NCBI GenBank assembly: GCA_902792435.1
Contig: CADAZN010000003.1
Span: 45,717-109,716 of the forward strand
DNA from: an uncultured Bacteroidales bacterium
Lineage (GTDB): Bacteria; Bacteroidota; Bacteroidia; Bacteroidales; Muribaculaceae
Direction: 5' to 3'
DNA: 64,000 bases
Shown: positions 41,840 to 50,375 of the stretch, in pieces
How positions within the stretch are numbered: the first letter of the stretch is position 1
Layout: every line of letters starts with the position of its first letter
Notes under the pieces: generated by a model
The model's input: the letters and a program-made list of their open reading frames with translations, nothing else
Told to the model about the DNA's origin: nothing
Databases searched by the model: none
Program-made: the position numbers and the translations under genes

Positions 41840-42925
41840 ATGGAACAGAATGAACTATCAGTTATAATGCAGCTGGCACATAATGGTAATGCCGAGGCTC
41901 AGTCTCAATTGGGTAAAATTTTTTTTAATGGAGAAGGAGTTCCATGCGACCGACAGAAGGCCGTGGAGTGGTGGACCAAGGCAGAGCAGCAAGACGATGG
42001 TGCTGCGCAAGTCTATCTCTCGATGTGCTATAAAGAGGGTATTGTAGTGCAGCGAGATCTTGATAAGGCGGCGACATTGCTGCGCAAGGCTGCCGAGAAC
42101 GATGTGCTTGAGGCGCAAAACGAGTTGGGCATGTGTTATGCCTGTGGAACGGGTGTGGAGCAAGACTATGCTCAGGCTATTGAGTGGTGGACAAGAGCGG
42201 CCGACTTTGGTTTTGAACCCGCTCAATTCAACCTTGGAGTGTGCTATGAGCAGGGCAATGGCGTGCAGCAGGACCTTGAACAGGCTGTCGACTGGTTTAG
42301 AATCGCGGCTGAACAGGGACATGCCTTGGCACAATACCGTTTAGGGAACTACTATGAATACGGATATGGTGTGGAACAAGACTTTCAACAGGCGTTCGCT
42401 TGGTATAAACAAGCGGCCACGCAAGGTTTTGCCGATGCACAAAACTCGTTGGGATTATGTTTTGCCCATGGCCAAGGGGTAGGACAGGACATGGCACAGG
42501 CAATAGCTTGTTGGAGGCGTTCGGCTCAGCATGGATATCCTCAGGCCTATCACAATCTAGGAGTGTGCTATGAGCGGGGCGATGGTGTGGAGCAAGACTT
42601 CCACTTGGCTGTACAATACTATAATAAAGCTGTTGAACTGGGATATCTTCAATCGCTATGCAACTTGGGAAACCTTTATTACAAAGGTCAAGGTGTGGAA
42701 CAAAACTTTGAGAAAGCATGCGAGTTGTGGCAACGTGCCGTTGACAATGGGATTAAGGAGGCACAAAGAAATTTAGACCTGCTCAACAAGAAAAATGATG
42801 AACAACAGAAATACAACGATGTTATCAATGCCTATCTCAAGGCTGTGAATGATGGGGAGGACATGAATCCTCACACTTATAAAATGAGAATTGTTCCCAA
42901 TGACGACAACAGTGAAGATAATTGA
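41840..42925 (+). CDS. Sel1-repeat (SLR) protein, cytoplasmic
   Basis: A 361-residue protein made of eight or nine Sel1-like TPR units of 36 residues, from about residue 15 to 315 (AEAQSQLGKIFFNGEGVPCD, AQNELGMCYACGTGVEQDY, AQFNLGVCYEQGNGVQQDL and so on). An acidic, lysine-rich C-terminal tail of about 45 residues follows. There is no signal peptide or membrane segment, so a cytoplasmic scaffold is expected. SLR proteins mediate protein-protein contacts and are frequent in signalling and host interaction; no partner is evident. It has its own promoter. Confidence 0.88.
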   Translation: MEQNELSVIMQLAHNGNAEAQSQLGKIFFNGEGVPCDRQKAVEWWTKAEQQDDGAAQVYLSMCYKEGIVVQRDLDKAATLLRKAAENDVLEAQNELGMCYACGTGVEQDYAQAIEWWTRAADFGFEPAQFNLGVCYEQGNGVQQDLEQAVDWFRIAAEQGHALAQYRLGNYYEYGYGVEQDFQQAFAWYKQAATQGFADAQNSLGLCFAHGQGVGQDMAQAIACWRRSAQHGYPQAYHNLGVCYERGDGVEQDFHLAVQYYNKAVELGYLQSLCNLGNLYYKGQGVEQNFEKACELWQRAVDNGIKEAQRNLDLLNKKNDEQQKYNDVINAYLKAVNDGEDMNPHTYKMRIVPNDDNSEDN

Positions 42926-43036
42926 TTGAATAAATTGAAGCATTGCGATCCAAAATTTTTAGTGGACAGCAATGAATTGGTTTCCCACATTAGATACATT
43001 TTTGACATGCATAGTAAACAAATTATAAAAAATCAC

Positions 43037-43044
43037 TAACTTTG
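43037..43044 (+). promoter_or_regulatory. Candidate -7 element of the TonB-C gene at 43083
   Basis: TAACTTTG, 38 bases before the ATG; no TTTG at the standard distance. Confidence 0.4.
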
Positions 43045-43082
43045 TGAACTGCTAATTATTAACTAAATATATACCATTTATT

Positions 43083-43718
43083 ATGAAGTATTCTTTTAAG
43101 AAAACAATTAGCATGGTGCTCAAGATATTGTGTGCCATCGCTATCATTGCCACTGCAGGCAGTGGCGAGGCTTCGGCTGCTAAAAAAACAACTAATCGCA
43201 AAGCCAAAACCGTGAACGTGAAGAAGGCAAGAAAAGGTCGTCATTCCGAGAAAACACAAAAAGTCACCGAACTGATAATTGTTGATGATGAAAGACAAAT
43301 TGGGAGTGTTGATGAGGACTGGGGCACCGATTATAAAATAGCGGAAGAGAAAGAAGAGCTCAAGAAAGAGGAACCTAAGTCTGACAAGGAGGAAGTGTTC
43401 AGCTCGGCATACAAAATGCCCACTTTCCCTGGTGGCGATGGGGCTTTAATGAATTATATTGCCAACCAAATCAAATATCCAAAAGTAGCTCAGGAAAATG
43501 GTGTCCAGGGCAAGGTGGTAGTTCAGTTTGTTGTTACTAAAACTGGCAAAATTGGCGATGTGAAGGTGATGCGCGGGGTAGACAAAGCTCTTGACCGTGA
43601 GGCAGTGCGTGTTTGCAAGTCATTGCCCGCTTTTTCTCCTGGCCGCAATGCCGAAGGTGATCCTGTTAATGTGTGGTATACTATTCCAATAGCATTCAAA
43701 CTTAAAGGCGCCAAGTGA
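43083..43718 (+). CDS. TonB-C domain (energy transducer-like) protein
   Basis: A 211-residue protein with an N-terminal hydrophobic anchor or signal (about 8-30, SMVLKILCAIAIIATAG). A Lys-rich then Glu-rich periplasmic linker (about 32-115) follows, then a TonB C-terminal domain at about 118-211: PTFPGGDGALMNYIANQIKY, VQGKVVVQFVVTKTGKIGDV, LDREAVRVCKSLPAFSPG and YTIPIAFKLKG. The linker lacks the Pro-rich repeats of classical TonB. It is probably an accessory TonB-like protein; ExbB, ExbD and receptor genes are absent nearby. It is terminated at 43740-43771. Confidence 0.85.
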   Translation: MKYSFKKTISMVLKILCAIAIIATAGSGEASAAKKTTNRKAKTVNVKKARKGRHSEKTQKVTELIIVDDERQIGSVDEDWGTDYKIAEEKEELKKEEPKSDKEEVFSSAYKMPTFPGGDGALMNYIANQIKYPKVAQENGVQGKVVVQFVVTKTGKIGDVKVMRGVDKALDREAVRVCKSLPAFSPGRNAEGDPVNVWYTIPIAFKLKGAK

Positions 43719-43739
43719 TACAGTTATAAATCAAATTCA

Positions 43740-43771
43740 AACTCAAGTCTTTCCAGGCTTGAGTTTTTTTT
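43740..43771 (+). terminator. Terminator of the TonB-C gene
   Basis: AACTCAAG (43740-43747) and CTTGAGTT (43758-43765), then a run of eight or more T. Confidence 0.9.
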
Positions 43772-43814
43772 GTGCCTAAGGCAAAATTGATGTGTTTCTT
43801 GATTACCTTGAGTT

Positions 43815-44246
43815 ATGGTTGCTTATATAGAAACAAAGAACAATATTAACGATTTAAAACTTGCAGCTATGAACGATATGGAATGCAACACACAGGTAAT
43901 TGAGAGCAACAACACAATGGTTAAGGAGAATGATTTGCAGTCGGCTTGCGAATACGCCACTCACTTGGTTTGCAATCTTGGCTTTGATCATTACAAGGCT
44001 GTGAACGCTCTCTTGAAGGAGGGACTGGACAATGAAACTGCCGAAATGGTGGTTGCCGAAGTAGAGACGGCAGTTTCAACCTCGTGCCAGTCAACATCAC
44101 GCAGCGAGGCTATGGGGACCATTGCCACAGGACTGCTATTTGCCGTGGGCGGTGGAATCCTCTCTTGTTTCACAAATTACATTTTCTATGGAGCTGTGAT
44201 TTATGGCGTGGTAAAGTTCTTCCAAGGCATAGGCGAACTAAAATAG
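43815..44246 (+). CDS. Small membrane protein of unknown function
   Basis: A 143-residue protein if started at 43815; the ATG at 43869 (MNDMECNTQ) is an alternative that gives 125 residues, and the context does not settle it. A soluble N-terminal helical region (about 35-95, SACEYATHLVCNLGFDHYKAV) is followed by two hydrophobic segments (about 100-120 and 122-138, TIATGLLFAVGGGILSCF and IFYGAVIYGVVKFF), so it should be an inner-membrane hairpin. No family is recognised. It is 37 bp upstream of the next small membrane protein, probably in one transcript. Confidence 0.65.
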   Translation: MVAYIETKNNINDLKLAAMNDMECNTQVIESNNTMVKENDLQSACEYATHLVCNLGFDHYKAVNALLKEGLDNETAEMVVAEVETAVSTSCQSTSRSEAMGTIATGLLFAVGGGILSCFTNYIFYGAVIYGVVKFFQGIGELK

Positions 44247-44283
44247 CTTCAATGAAAAATCACTTTAAAAAAACACCACAATT

Positions 44284-44799
44284 ATGGACTCAATAGATTT
44301 AAGAAATATACTGAGTAAGCTGGTTGCTGTTGTTGTAATGGGTGTTCCTTTTGCCTTCTTGGGTGGATTGATATGGTATGTAATGCCAAAGCAGCAAACC
44401 ACAGAGGAGATAGCCGAAAACGTGGAAACCATCGATGTTGCTGAGACAATGGATAGCATCATGTCTTATGATGGTGCTCTTGACGATGAGCTGGCACCAC
44501 AATACGCTACAAATGCGGGAAGGAGAACAGTAACTGGAGCCACTGCCATCGCATTGCACAGAGATCCAATTCTCCACGGATTGAATTATGGGGATTCTGT
44601 GCTAATTCACCGCCATGTGTGGAACCCAACTACATCAAATCGCCCAAAGATTACAATTCCTGACCACAATGATTTCGGCAAGGTGTTCAATGGAGCAGAT
44701 AAGGTAGAACGTGTGGATCCAAACTCGGTGAGTCATCAGCAGGCCCAGCCAAGCGAGCAGCTTGACATTACTCCAGTTGATACAGTGGCTGGAGACTAA
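44284..44799 (+). CDS. Single-pass membrane protein of unknown function
   Basis: A 171-residue protein with one membrane segment at about 13-34 (VAVVVMGVPFAFLGGLIWYVM) and an acidic extracytoplasmic or cytoplasmic domain. A region around 85-115 (GATAIALHRDPILHGLNYGD) is the most ordered-looking part, and the tail is low-complexity. No family is recognised. It is second in a two-gene unit with 43815-44246, so the two may work together at the membrane. A weak terminator follows. Confidence 0.65.
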   Translation: MDSIDLRNILSKLVAVVVMGVPFAFLGGLIWYVMPKQQTTEEIAENVETIDVAETMDSIMSYDGALDDELAPQYATNAGRRTVTGATAIALHRDPILHGLNYGDSVLIHRHVWNPTTSNRPKITIPDHNDFGKVFNGADKVERVDPNSVSHQQAQPSEQLDITPVDTVAGD

Positions 44800-44842
44800 T
44801 CAATAGAGGCATAATTTGTAAAACGCACATATATATCATCAG

Positions 44843-44879
44843 ACGAGGGCATGCCGATTATTGGCACACCCTCGTTGTT
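44843..44879 (+). terminator. Probable terminator of the small membrane-protein pair
   Basis: CGAGGGCATGCC and GGCACACCCTCG pair with two mismatched positions around a 7-base loop; the tail TTGTTCTATT is only moderately T-rich. Confidence 0.55.
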
Positions 44880-44949
44880 CTATTGAAATATTGCCCAAGC
44901 TGCAAGAATAGTATTGATTATGATAATCCACTTGAGTTTGTGATATTAA

Positions 44950-47823
44950 TCAATCTAGAGCGTCGATCAGGATGAATGCCGCCCAATGAGGCTTGTCGAT
45001 GAGTATCTCCTGTTCTTCATCTTTATAATTCCCGTATATTTCTTTTACTTTCTGCTGGGCAATGAGGAATGCCTCACGTTTGCTCTTGCCTGATGTGTAG
45101 GCTTTATAGAACTCGGTCATCATAATTTGAGTGGCCTTGTCGTTCACGCTCCACAGACTCATGATGATACTCTGCGCTCCAGCCATCTTGAAACCTCGCT
45201 GAAGTCCGAACACACCATCCCCACTAATTTCGCCCTGGCCGCTTTGACATGCCGAGAGAACTAGCAGGTCTAAGCCGCGAAGGTCAAGATGTGACACTTC
45301 CTGTGCGGTGAGCACACCGTCATCCTCCTCATTGGGAATGGGTTTGTGATCAAATGTGAGATTAGCTCCGCTGAACAGCAACCCGGAGCGGGTCATAGCA
45401 TTGTCGACAGTGTTATTGTCGTCATCTTCGAGACGTGGGCTGAAGCTTACATTCTTTTTCTGTGCCTTTTCTTCGGTCCAGTAGAAGCCATGAGTGGCGA
45501 TGTGGATAATCTTCTTCTTCTCCCCGCTCAGGTTTTTGAATGTGGTCTCGGTGGCCGAAACTCCAGTTCTCATGTCGACGTTTTTCTTAAGAATGTTTCT
45601 CACATTCTCCACTTCTAAATGCGTGCCGTCCAGCGGTGGCCACTTTTCACCACCACGAAATCCAGCCTCCTCAGGATCAAAACCACCACGAGTTATGTTT
45701 CCATTTACCTCATGTTTTTTTCTACTTATCTCAGTCTCCTGCTTGGATGTGGAAGCACTATTATAATCTATGTGACCATATAGCACTGCTCCTTTACCAG
45801 CTGTGGTCTTCTTATGTTTTGTGACCAACTCACGCGTTGACGATAGGCGGTAGATTTTATAAGCATCGCTCACAGTCTTGTTCTCATCCATCCAATAAGG
45901 CATCGACTCGATGGCAATATTGTGAAGTTCCCCACTGGGAGAGAAATAGATGTTGTTTACACCCTCAAGCTCTGAATTGAAGAGGAAATTTGCCCAGATG
46001 AAAGCACTGGCTTCGATTGATGTATAGGCATCTTTAGTATACTTTAGTAAGTCTCTCTCGTTTCCTAGGCGAATTATATGGGGGAGGTCGTAAGTCTTGC
46101 GTAACGTGAGTGCTACATAATAAGGTGTTTCTACTCCTGGATCATCAAAGGTTAAGAACTCAATTGCAAGGTCATCGTCGCCTAGTTCTTTTTGAACATC
46201 TTGCCATGTGAGACGTAAATCTTGCAAAATGTCAATGTTTTTCTCTTTCAAGAAAGCTATTAGCTCACTTTCTAGTTTATCGGCTTTGTCTTCAAGTGAT
46301 TTTGTGTCTTGCCCTTTGGCTTTCAGTTCGTCAATTTTGCTGTGGGTTTTATCGAGTTCCTTGAGCTTTTCATTTGCCTTATGGTCTCCACTGTTCAGAA
46401 TGAGACGGCGCATCTCGGTTGAAGCACTAAGCATCAATCCCTTGGCAAACAGTGCCGACTTGTCGTATAATTCACCTGCTAAATCCTTTCGATTTTCAGA
46501 TACAATCAAGTCGGGGAGAAACGACAGAAAGTCGGAGGAGTATCTGTTCCAATACACATTTCTGAGATTCTCATTAAAACTGCCCAAGGAGTTGAGTAAT
46601 AACTCTTGCTCCATGTTAAAGGCATCGCATTGGGTTTGGAAATATCTTTTATCACCTTTAGCATAATAGCACAATGCAAGATATTTTAGAGACCTTACAA
46701 TGTCGGGATGCTGATTTCCAAGAGAGTTTTTGTACATTTCTATCGATTTGTTGAAATGTATGATTGCTTCTTCATATTTTTGCTGGCGCATACAGCTGTC
46801 GGCAAAAATATATTCAATAGCAGCAGCATCGGGTTGGGCCATTTTATTGTGTTTTGAGACTAGATCAAAATGCACTTTGGCTTTTTCTGTTTCGCCAAGC
46901 AGTTGATAGCAGTGGGCCAAGTTAGCCCTTGTCTTCACAATCTCTTGATGACTTTCGTTGTAGTTTTTCAACAGAATTGAAAGAGCCTCATCAAAGTATC
47001 CAATTGCCTCTCTAATCTTACCTTGATGCTGCAAGCAGAAGCCTATATTGCCTAATGACATGGCTATATCGGGATGATCTGCAGGGTGAATAACCTTATT
47101 TATCTTAAGAGACATCATCAATTGTTCCAGTGAATTTTTAAAGTCTCCTATCTGAGCAAGACAAAAACCGTAATTATTAACTGAACGAGCATAAGTTTCG
47201 TTATTTTCGCCAAGTTCTCTCTTTACTATCTCCAGCGACACTCTGTAATTTTTTATTGCTTCGTGATACTCGCCAAGTCCTTGATAGCAATTGGCAAGAC
47301 CACCGCGTGCCGTTCCATAAATTAGATCTTTGTCATTTCCGTAAATTTCAATTACATGTTCAAGTATTTTTTTTGCTTCGTTATATTGTGCGTTTTCGAT
47401 GAGCTCAGCAGATTGTAGCAATTGCTGCTTTATAATCTCAATGGAAACATCATTGGCATCAGTTCCCGTGTAAAAACTCATATATTGATTTAAGTAATTG
47501 TCTATTGCATCCAAATCAAGGTCTTTGCACACCAGTTCGACATCTCGGGCAAGGTCTTCGGCTTTCTTCTTGTCGCCCACTCTGTCGTAGCAGTCTATCA
47601 TGTATTCTGAATAAATGTAATACAAGATAGGGATGGGTTTTGCATCTTTTAGAATCGACTCACCAGTCTCAATGGCTTTAGTATAGTTCTGCTCAAAGTA
47701 ATATTGAAAGAATTCAAACCCTCGCATGTCCATTTCTTGACCCCAAGAAGGCAAAGTGGATGCCAGGAATATCACTAAAGACAATATCACTCGTTTAAAT
47801 ATGTTCAGATATTTCATAGTCAA
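44950..47823 (-). CDS. Exported TPR-CHAT cysteine protease
   Basis: A 957-residue protein with a signal peptide (about 3-28, ILSLVIFLASTLPSWGQ). About eight TPR units fill residues 30-420 (ARGGLANCYQGLGEYHEAIKNY, LGNIGFCLQHQGKIREAIGY and so on). A coiled-coil stretch lies at about 475-540. A C-terminal CHAT domain (about 600-957) has the catalytic pair His778 in IHIATHGFYW and Cys859 in LVLSACQSGQG, plus RGFKMAGAQSIIMSLWSV. CHAT is a caspase-clan protease fold (separase/caspase group). The signal peptide places it in the periplasm. It is the last gene of an operon with ECF sigma, anti-sigma-like and caspase-family genes; a 110-bp gap with an inverted repeat separates it from the caspase gene. 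Confidence 0.85.
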   Translation of the reverse strand: MTMKYLNIFKRVILSLVIFLASTLPSWGQEMDMRGFEFFQYYFEQNYTKAIETGESILKDAKPIPILYYIYSEYMIDCYDRVGDKKKAEDLARDVELVCKDLDLDAIDNYLNQYMSFYTGTDANDVSIEIIKQQLLQSAELIENAQYNEAKKILEHVIEIYGNDKDLIYGTARGGLANCYQGLGEYHEAIKNYRVSLEIVKRELGENNETYARSVNNYGFCLAQIGDFKNSLEQLMMSLKINKVIHPADHPDIAMSLGNIGFCLQHQGKIREAIGYFDEALSILLKNYNESHQEIVKTRANLAHCYQLLGETEKAKVHFDLVSKHNKMAQPDAAAIEYIFADSCMRQQKYEEAIIHFNKSIEMYKNSLGNQHPDIVRSLKYLALCYYAKGDKRYFQTQCDAFNMEQELLLNSLGSFNENLRNVYWNRYSSDFLSFLPDLIVSENRKDLAGELYDKSALFAKGLMLSASTEMRRLILNSGDHKANEKLKELDKTHSKIDELKAKGQDTKSLEDKADKLESELIAFLKEKNIDILQDLRLTWQDVQKELGDDDLAIEFLTFDDPGVETPYYVALTLRKTYDLPHIIRLGNERDLLKYTKDAYTSIEASAFIWANFLFNSELEGVNNIYFSPSGELHNIAIESMPYWMDENKTVSDAYKIYRLSSTRELVTKHKKTTAGKGAVLYGHIDYNSASTSKQETEISRKKHEVNGNITRGGFDPEEAGFRGGEKWPPLDGTHLEVENVRNILKKNVDMRTGVSATETTFKNLSGEKKKIIHIATHGFYWTEEKAQKKNVSFSPRLEDDDNNTVDNAMTRSGLLFSGANLTFDHKPIPNEEDDGVLTAQEVSHLDLRGLDLLVLSACQSGQGEISGDGVFGLQRGFKMAGAQSIIMSLWSVNDKATQIMMTEFYKAYTSGKSKREAFLIAQQKVKEIYGNYKDEEQEILIDKPHWAAFILIDALD

Positions 47824-47850
47824 TTTTGTTTTTAATTAGTTCTATAATAC

Positions 47851-47887
47851 GATAGTTGACGTAAAAGAAGGAGTTGCGCCAACTATC
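47851..47887. other. Inverted repeat between caspase and CHAT genes
   Basis: GATAGTTG (47851-47858) and CAACTATC (47880-47887) form an 8-bp stem with a 21-base loop and no T run. It could be an attenuator, an RNA-processing site or a protein-binding site. Confidence 0.5.
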
Positions 47888-47933
47888 ATATTTTTCAAAA
47901 ACCATGAAAGGCGCTTTGTCGTTGGGCAATGTT

Positions 47934-48809
47934 TTATTTCTCGCCGCGGCGGCAGTGGGGTTCTGTTTTCATTGTCTTAGAGTAGTTCTTCTTGACGTAA
48001 TTGTAGAGAGTCCCGAAGTTGACAGCGCCATTATTGCTTGTTATTCCCTTGTAAAAGAGATAAGAGAGTGCTCCATAAATTTTGCCGTCGTCGCCACGGA
48101 ACTCCATTGAAACGCCTTGAGAAGCGCAAGCCGCTACTTCGTAGTCACAAGGTGTGGGCCCCCTCTTTTTTGTTGTCCTCGCTTTTTTTAATATCCCATA
48201 GCCAAAGATATCGCCATCGCCACGTTCAGCAGGCATGTCGCCATCTTGTTGAGTCGACACTTGTGGCTCCTCGTCAATTTCTGCTTCGCCTCGTGTTCCA
48301 TCTCCACTGTGACAAGCATCCAGTGCAACCATTAGTTCACCAGAAGGCCCTATTTGTTTTTTAATGGCTTTAAGTTTTACGTTTATCTCATCATCGGTAA
48401 GGTGCTTTTCGCCTTTGTCTTTAGCGCAGTATTTTTTTGCTGCATTAAAAGGGATGAAAGTCTGTGTATACGTTTCATCGTCTCCAAAGGTGTTGACCTT
48501 TTGTTGTCCATGCCCTGAGAGGAGAATGAACACCTTGTCGCCTTTTTTGCAGTAGGCAGCAAGTTTATCCAGTTTATTTATTACAGCGTTATGAGTAGCA
48601 GCGTTATTTCTTATTTCCTGTACTTCAAAACCTGCTTTTCTAAAAAGTGGAGTCAGCAGGTCCAGGTCATTAGTAGCATGCAGATTCTTCCACCCCAGAT
48701 TAGCTGTCTCATAGTTGCTGATGCCCACCAGCAGAGCAACCTTCTTGGCTTCGGTTTGAACAGCAAAAAACGTGAGTGCTAATGATAGAATCAATAAAAT
48801 CTTTTTCAT
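47934..48809 (-). CDS. Exported caspase-family (C14) protease
   Basis: A 291-residue protein with a signal peptide (about 1-21, ending VQTEA). The caspase p20-like domain starts KKVALLVGISNYE and has the catalytic dyad His100 in FILLSGHGQQ and Cys166 in MVALDACHSGDGTR. The region CDYEVAACASQGVSMEF matches the p10-like substrate-pocket end. Bacterial members cleave after Arg/Lys or Asp depending on subgroup; specificity cannot be read here. It is in one operon with sigma, anti-sigma-like and TPR-CHAT genes and lies 21 bp after the anti-sigma-like gene. Export to the periplasm would place it with the outer half of that membrane protein. Confidence 0.87.
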   Translation of the reverse strand: MKKILLILSLALTFFAVQTEAKKVALLVGISNYETANLGWKNLHATNDLDLLTPLFRKAGFEVQEIRNNAATHNAVINKLDKLAAYCKKGDKVFILLSGHGQQKVNTFGDDETYTQTFIPFNAAKKYCAKDKGEKHLTDDEINVKLKAIKKQIGPSGELMVALDACHSGDGTRGEAEIDEEPQVSTQQDGDMPAERGDGDIFGYGILKKARTTKKRGPTPCDYEVAACASQGVSMEFRGDDGKIYGALSYLFYKGITSNNGAVNFGTLYNYVKKNYSKTMKTEPHCRRGEK

Positions 48810-48830
48810 AATCTGCTATTTTATAATTGT

Positions 48831-49655
48831 TTAAAAATAAGGTTTGCTGATTTTTTGCTCAAGTTTGTCAAGCTCATCAAGATATTTTTGCGGTAAATTT
48901 CCATTGCCTGATTTCACCTCCTTGATAACTCGCTTTGCGTTGACAAAATCTCCAGCTTTGACATAGGCATAAACCAGTTCGTATCCAATTTCAGATTTTC
49001 GGTCGCCATCCGATTTCTTATAGATTTCCTCCAATGCGCCTATTGCTTCGTTTGTTTTGTTATCTTTTAGATTATCAATTGCAGTTTTATATTTCTCATT
49101 TATAGCGTCACTATCAGAGCCTCTAGTTGCTGCTGTGAGGTCTTCAAAGGGTGTATGTCCATCGGTCAACGCGTCGCAATAGGCGAGCTTCATGTCATTA
49201 TTGCTTTGTTGCAGTTGCTTGAGTTGGTCATTGGTTTGTGCCATTTGCTGATTGAAGCTTGATCTTTGCATTATGTTCATACCCACGCCGGCAATTACAA
49301 CCAGCATTGCTGCAATGCTCATCCATTGGTAGACTTTCTTCAACGGTATAACGCGCCCCTTGGGTTTAGCTGCTTCATCATCGGCTAGAGTTACATGGGC
49401 ACTATCCTCTTTTTCTGTGGAAACGACGTCTTTGAAAGTATCATCAGAGATATTTTTCATGGCCTGTTCAAATTCTTGATTGGCCTCGGCGCATGATTCT
49501 TGAATCAAGAAAATCATCTGTTTGTACTCCTTGAACTCCTTCTTGAATTCGGGCTCATTGTTGAGTCGCTGCTCAAAAGATCTCTTTTCGTCGTCGCTCA
49601 TCAAGTTGTTGAGATAAGCATCAAACATGTCTATGTTATTATCGTAATTTTTCAT
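48831..49655 (-). CDS. Anti-sigma-like membrane protein with periplasmic coiled coil and helical repeat
   Basis: A 274-residue protein. The N-terminal 50 residues (NIDMFDAYLNNLMSDDEKRS and so on) resemble the cytoplasmic helices of Bacteroidetes anti-sigma factors. One membrane segment lies at about 110-130 (WMSIAAMLVVIAGVGMNI). Beyond it come a coiled coil (about 133-155, QQMAQTNDQLKQLQQSNNDM) and a TPR-like helical domain (about 185-265). There is no zinc-binding HxxxCxxC motif, so it is not a ZAS-type anti-sigma. It is 6 bp downstream of the ECF sigma gene, the usual sigma/anti-sigma arrangement. Regulation of the sigma factor is inferred from position and topology. Confidence 0.75.
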   Translation of the reverse strand: MKNYDNNIDMFDAYLNNLMSDDEKRSFEQRLNNEPEFKKEFKEYKQMIFLIQESCAEANQEFEQAMKNISDDTFKDVVSTEKEDSAHVTLADDEAAKPKGRVIPLKKVYQWMSIAAMLVVIAGVGMNIMQRSSFNQQMAQTNDQLKQLQQSNNDMKLAYCDALTDGHTPFEDLTAATRGSDSDAINEKYKTAIDNLKDNKTNEAIGALEEIYKKSDGDRKSEIGYELVYAYVKAGDFVNAKRVIKEVKSGNGNLPQKYLDELDKLEQKISKPYF

Positions 49656-49661
49656 TTTGTG

Positions 49662-50252
49662 TCAATCTGTTAAATTCAACATTTTGCAAACTGTCATCAC
49701 TCGTTCTTTTAGCCTGGTGAGGCAACGGTATTTCATCGCTTTCACGGCCTTAGTGGTCTTATAATGAATTTCTTCCATGATTTCGGTCATTGAGAAGTCT
49801 CCAAAATAGAAGTCCTTGAGAATGGTCTCGCAAGGCTCAGGCAGATACTTGATTTCTCGCTTGATGACTTCGAGTCGTTTCTCGAGCGTCTTTTTATCGT
49901 CGTCTTCATCAATAAGATCGTTGAGCGACAGCTTTGTCTGGAACTTCTCGTGAGCATCGATGTCGTCATCATCGGTTTGTTCAAGAGCTTGCACTTTCTT
50001 GATTTCTTGCTTCGACTTGTTGGCGGCCATGTTGAGCCCAATGCGGAAGATGTAAGCCTTCCAGTTGGTGTCGCTAGCCACACGTCCTTTAATCATGTTT
50101 TCTCTTGCGGCGATGAATGCCTCAGTATACAAGTCTTCAATGTCTTCGATGTGAAGGTCAGGGTATTTATTGTGAACCATATTGATGAAATAGCTCCTCA
50201 GCTTCACATACCAGTCGTTAACGATTTGGTTATACTCTTCCATTTTTGTCAA
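49662..50252 (-). CDS. ECF-type RNA polymerase sigma factor
   Basis: A 196-residue sigma-70 family protein. Region 2 lies at about 15-90 (RSYFINMVHNKYPDLHIED, DLYTEAFIAARENM, WKAYIFRIGLNMAANK). An acidic linker at about 90-120 precedes region 4 at about 130-185 (YLPEPCETILKDFYFGDFSM, TEIMEEIHYKTTKAVKAMKY) with a helix-turn-helix. It is first in an operon of anti-sigma-like, caspase and TPR-CHAT genes and probably drives that operon and perhaps others; autoregulation is inferred. A candidate -7 element at 50269-50276 lies close upstream. Confidence 0.87.
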   Translation of the reverse strand: MTKMEEYNQIVNDWYVKLRSYFINMVHNKYPDLHIEDIEDLYTEAFIAARENMIKGRVASDTNWKAYIFRIGLNMAANKSKQEIKKVQALEQTDDDDIDAHEKFQTKLSLNDLIDEDDDKKTLEKRLEVIKREIKYLPEPCETILKDFYFGDFSMTEIMEEIHYKTTKAVKAMKYRCLTRLKERVMTVCKMLNLTD

Positions 50253-50268
50253 AAATTGTTTTAAACCG

Positions 50269-50276
50269 CAAAGTTA
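50269..50276 (-). promoter_or_regulatory. Candidate -7 element of the sigma-caspase operon
   Basis: TAACTTTG on the minus strand 16 bases before the ATG; the -33 position reads TTTC at 20 bp, 3 of 4 matches. Confidence 0.45.
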
Positions 50277-50339
50277 TAACATTTTTCCTGACAATGAAAG
50301 ATTTGTTTTGTTTTTTGAATAGACTTGAATTGATGTCAC

Positions 50340-50368
50340 GAAAAAAGCGGGAGCTAGTGTCCCCGCTC
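50340..50368 (-). terminator. Terminator of the gene at 50376
   Basis: AGCGGG (50346-50351) and CCCGCT (50362-50367), followed on the minus strand by six T. Confidence 0.8.
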
Positions 50369-50375
50369 TTGTTGT

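Noticed and set aside
44950-50252. Type III-E CRISPR (Craspase) locus
   Set aside because: TPR-CHAT and a sigma factor recall it, but there is no gRAMP effector, array or Csx30/Csx31, and the proteases have signal peptides.
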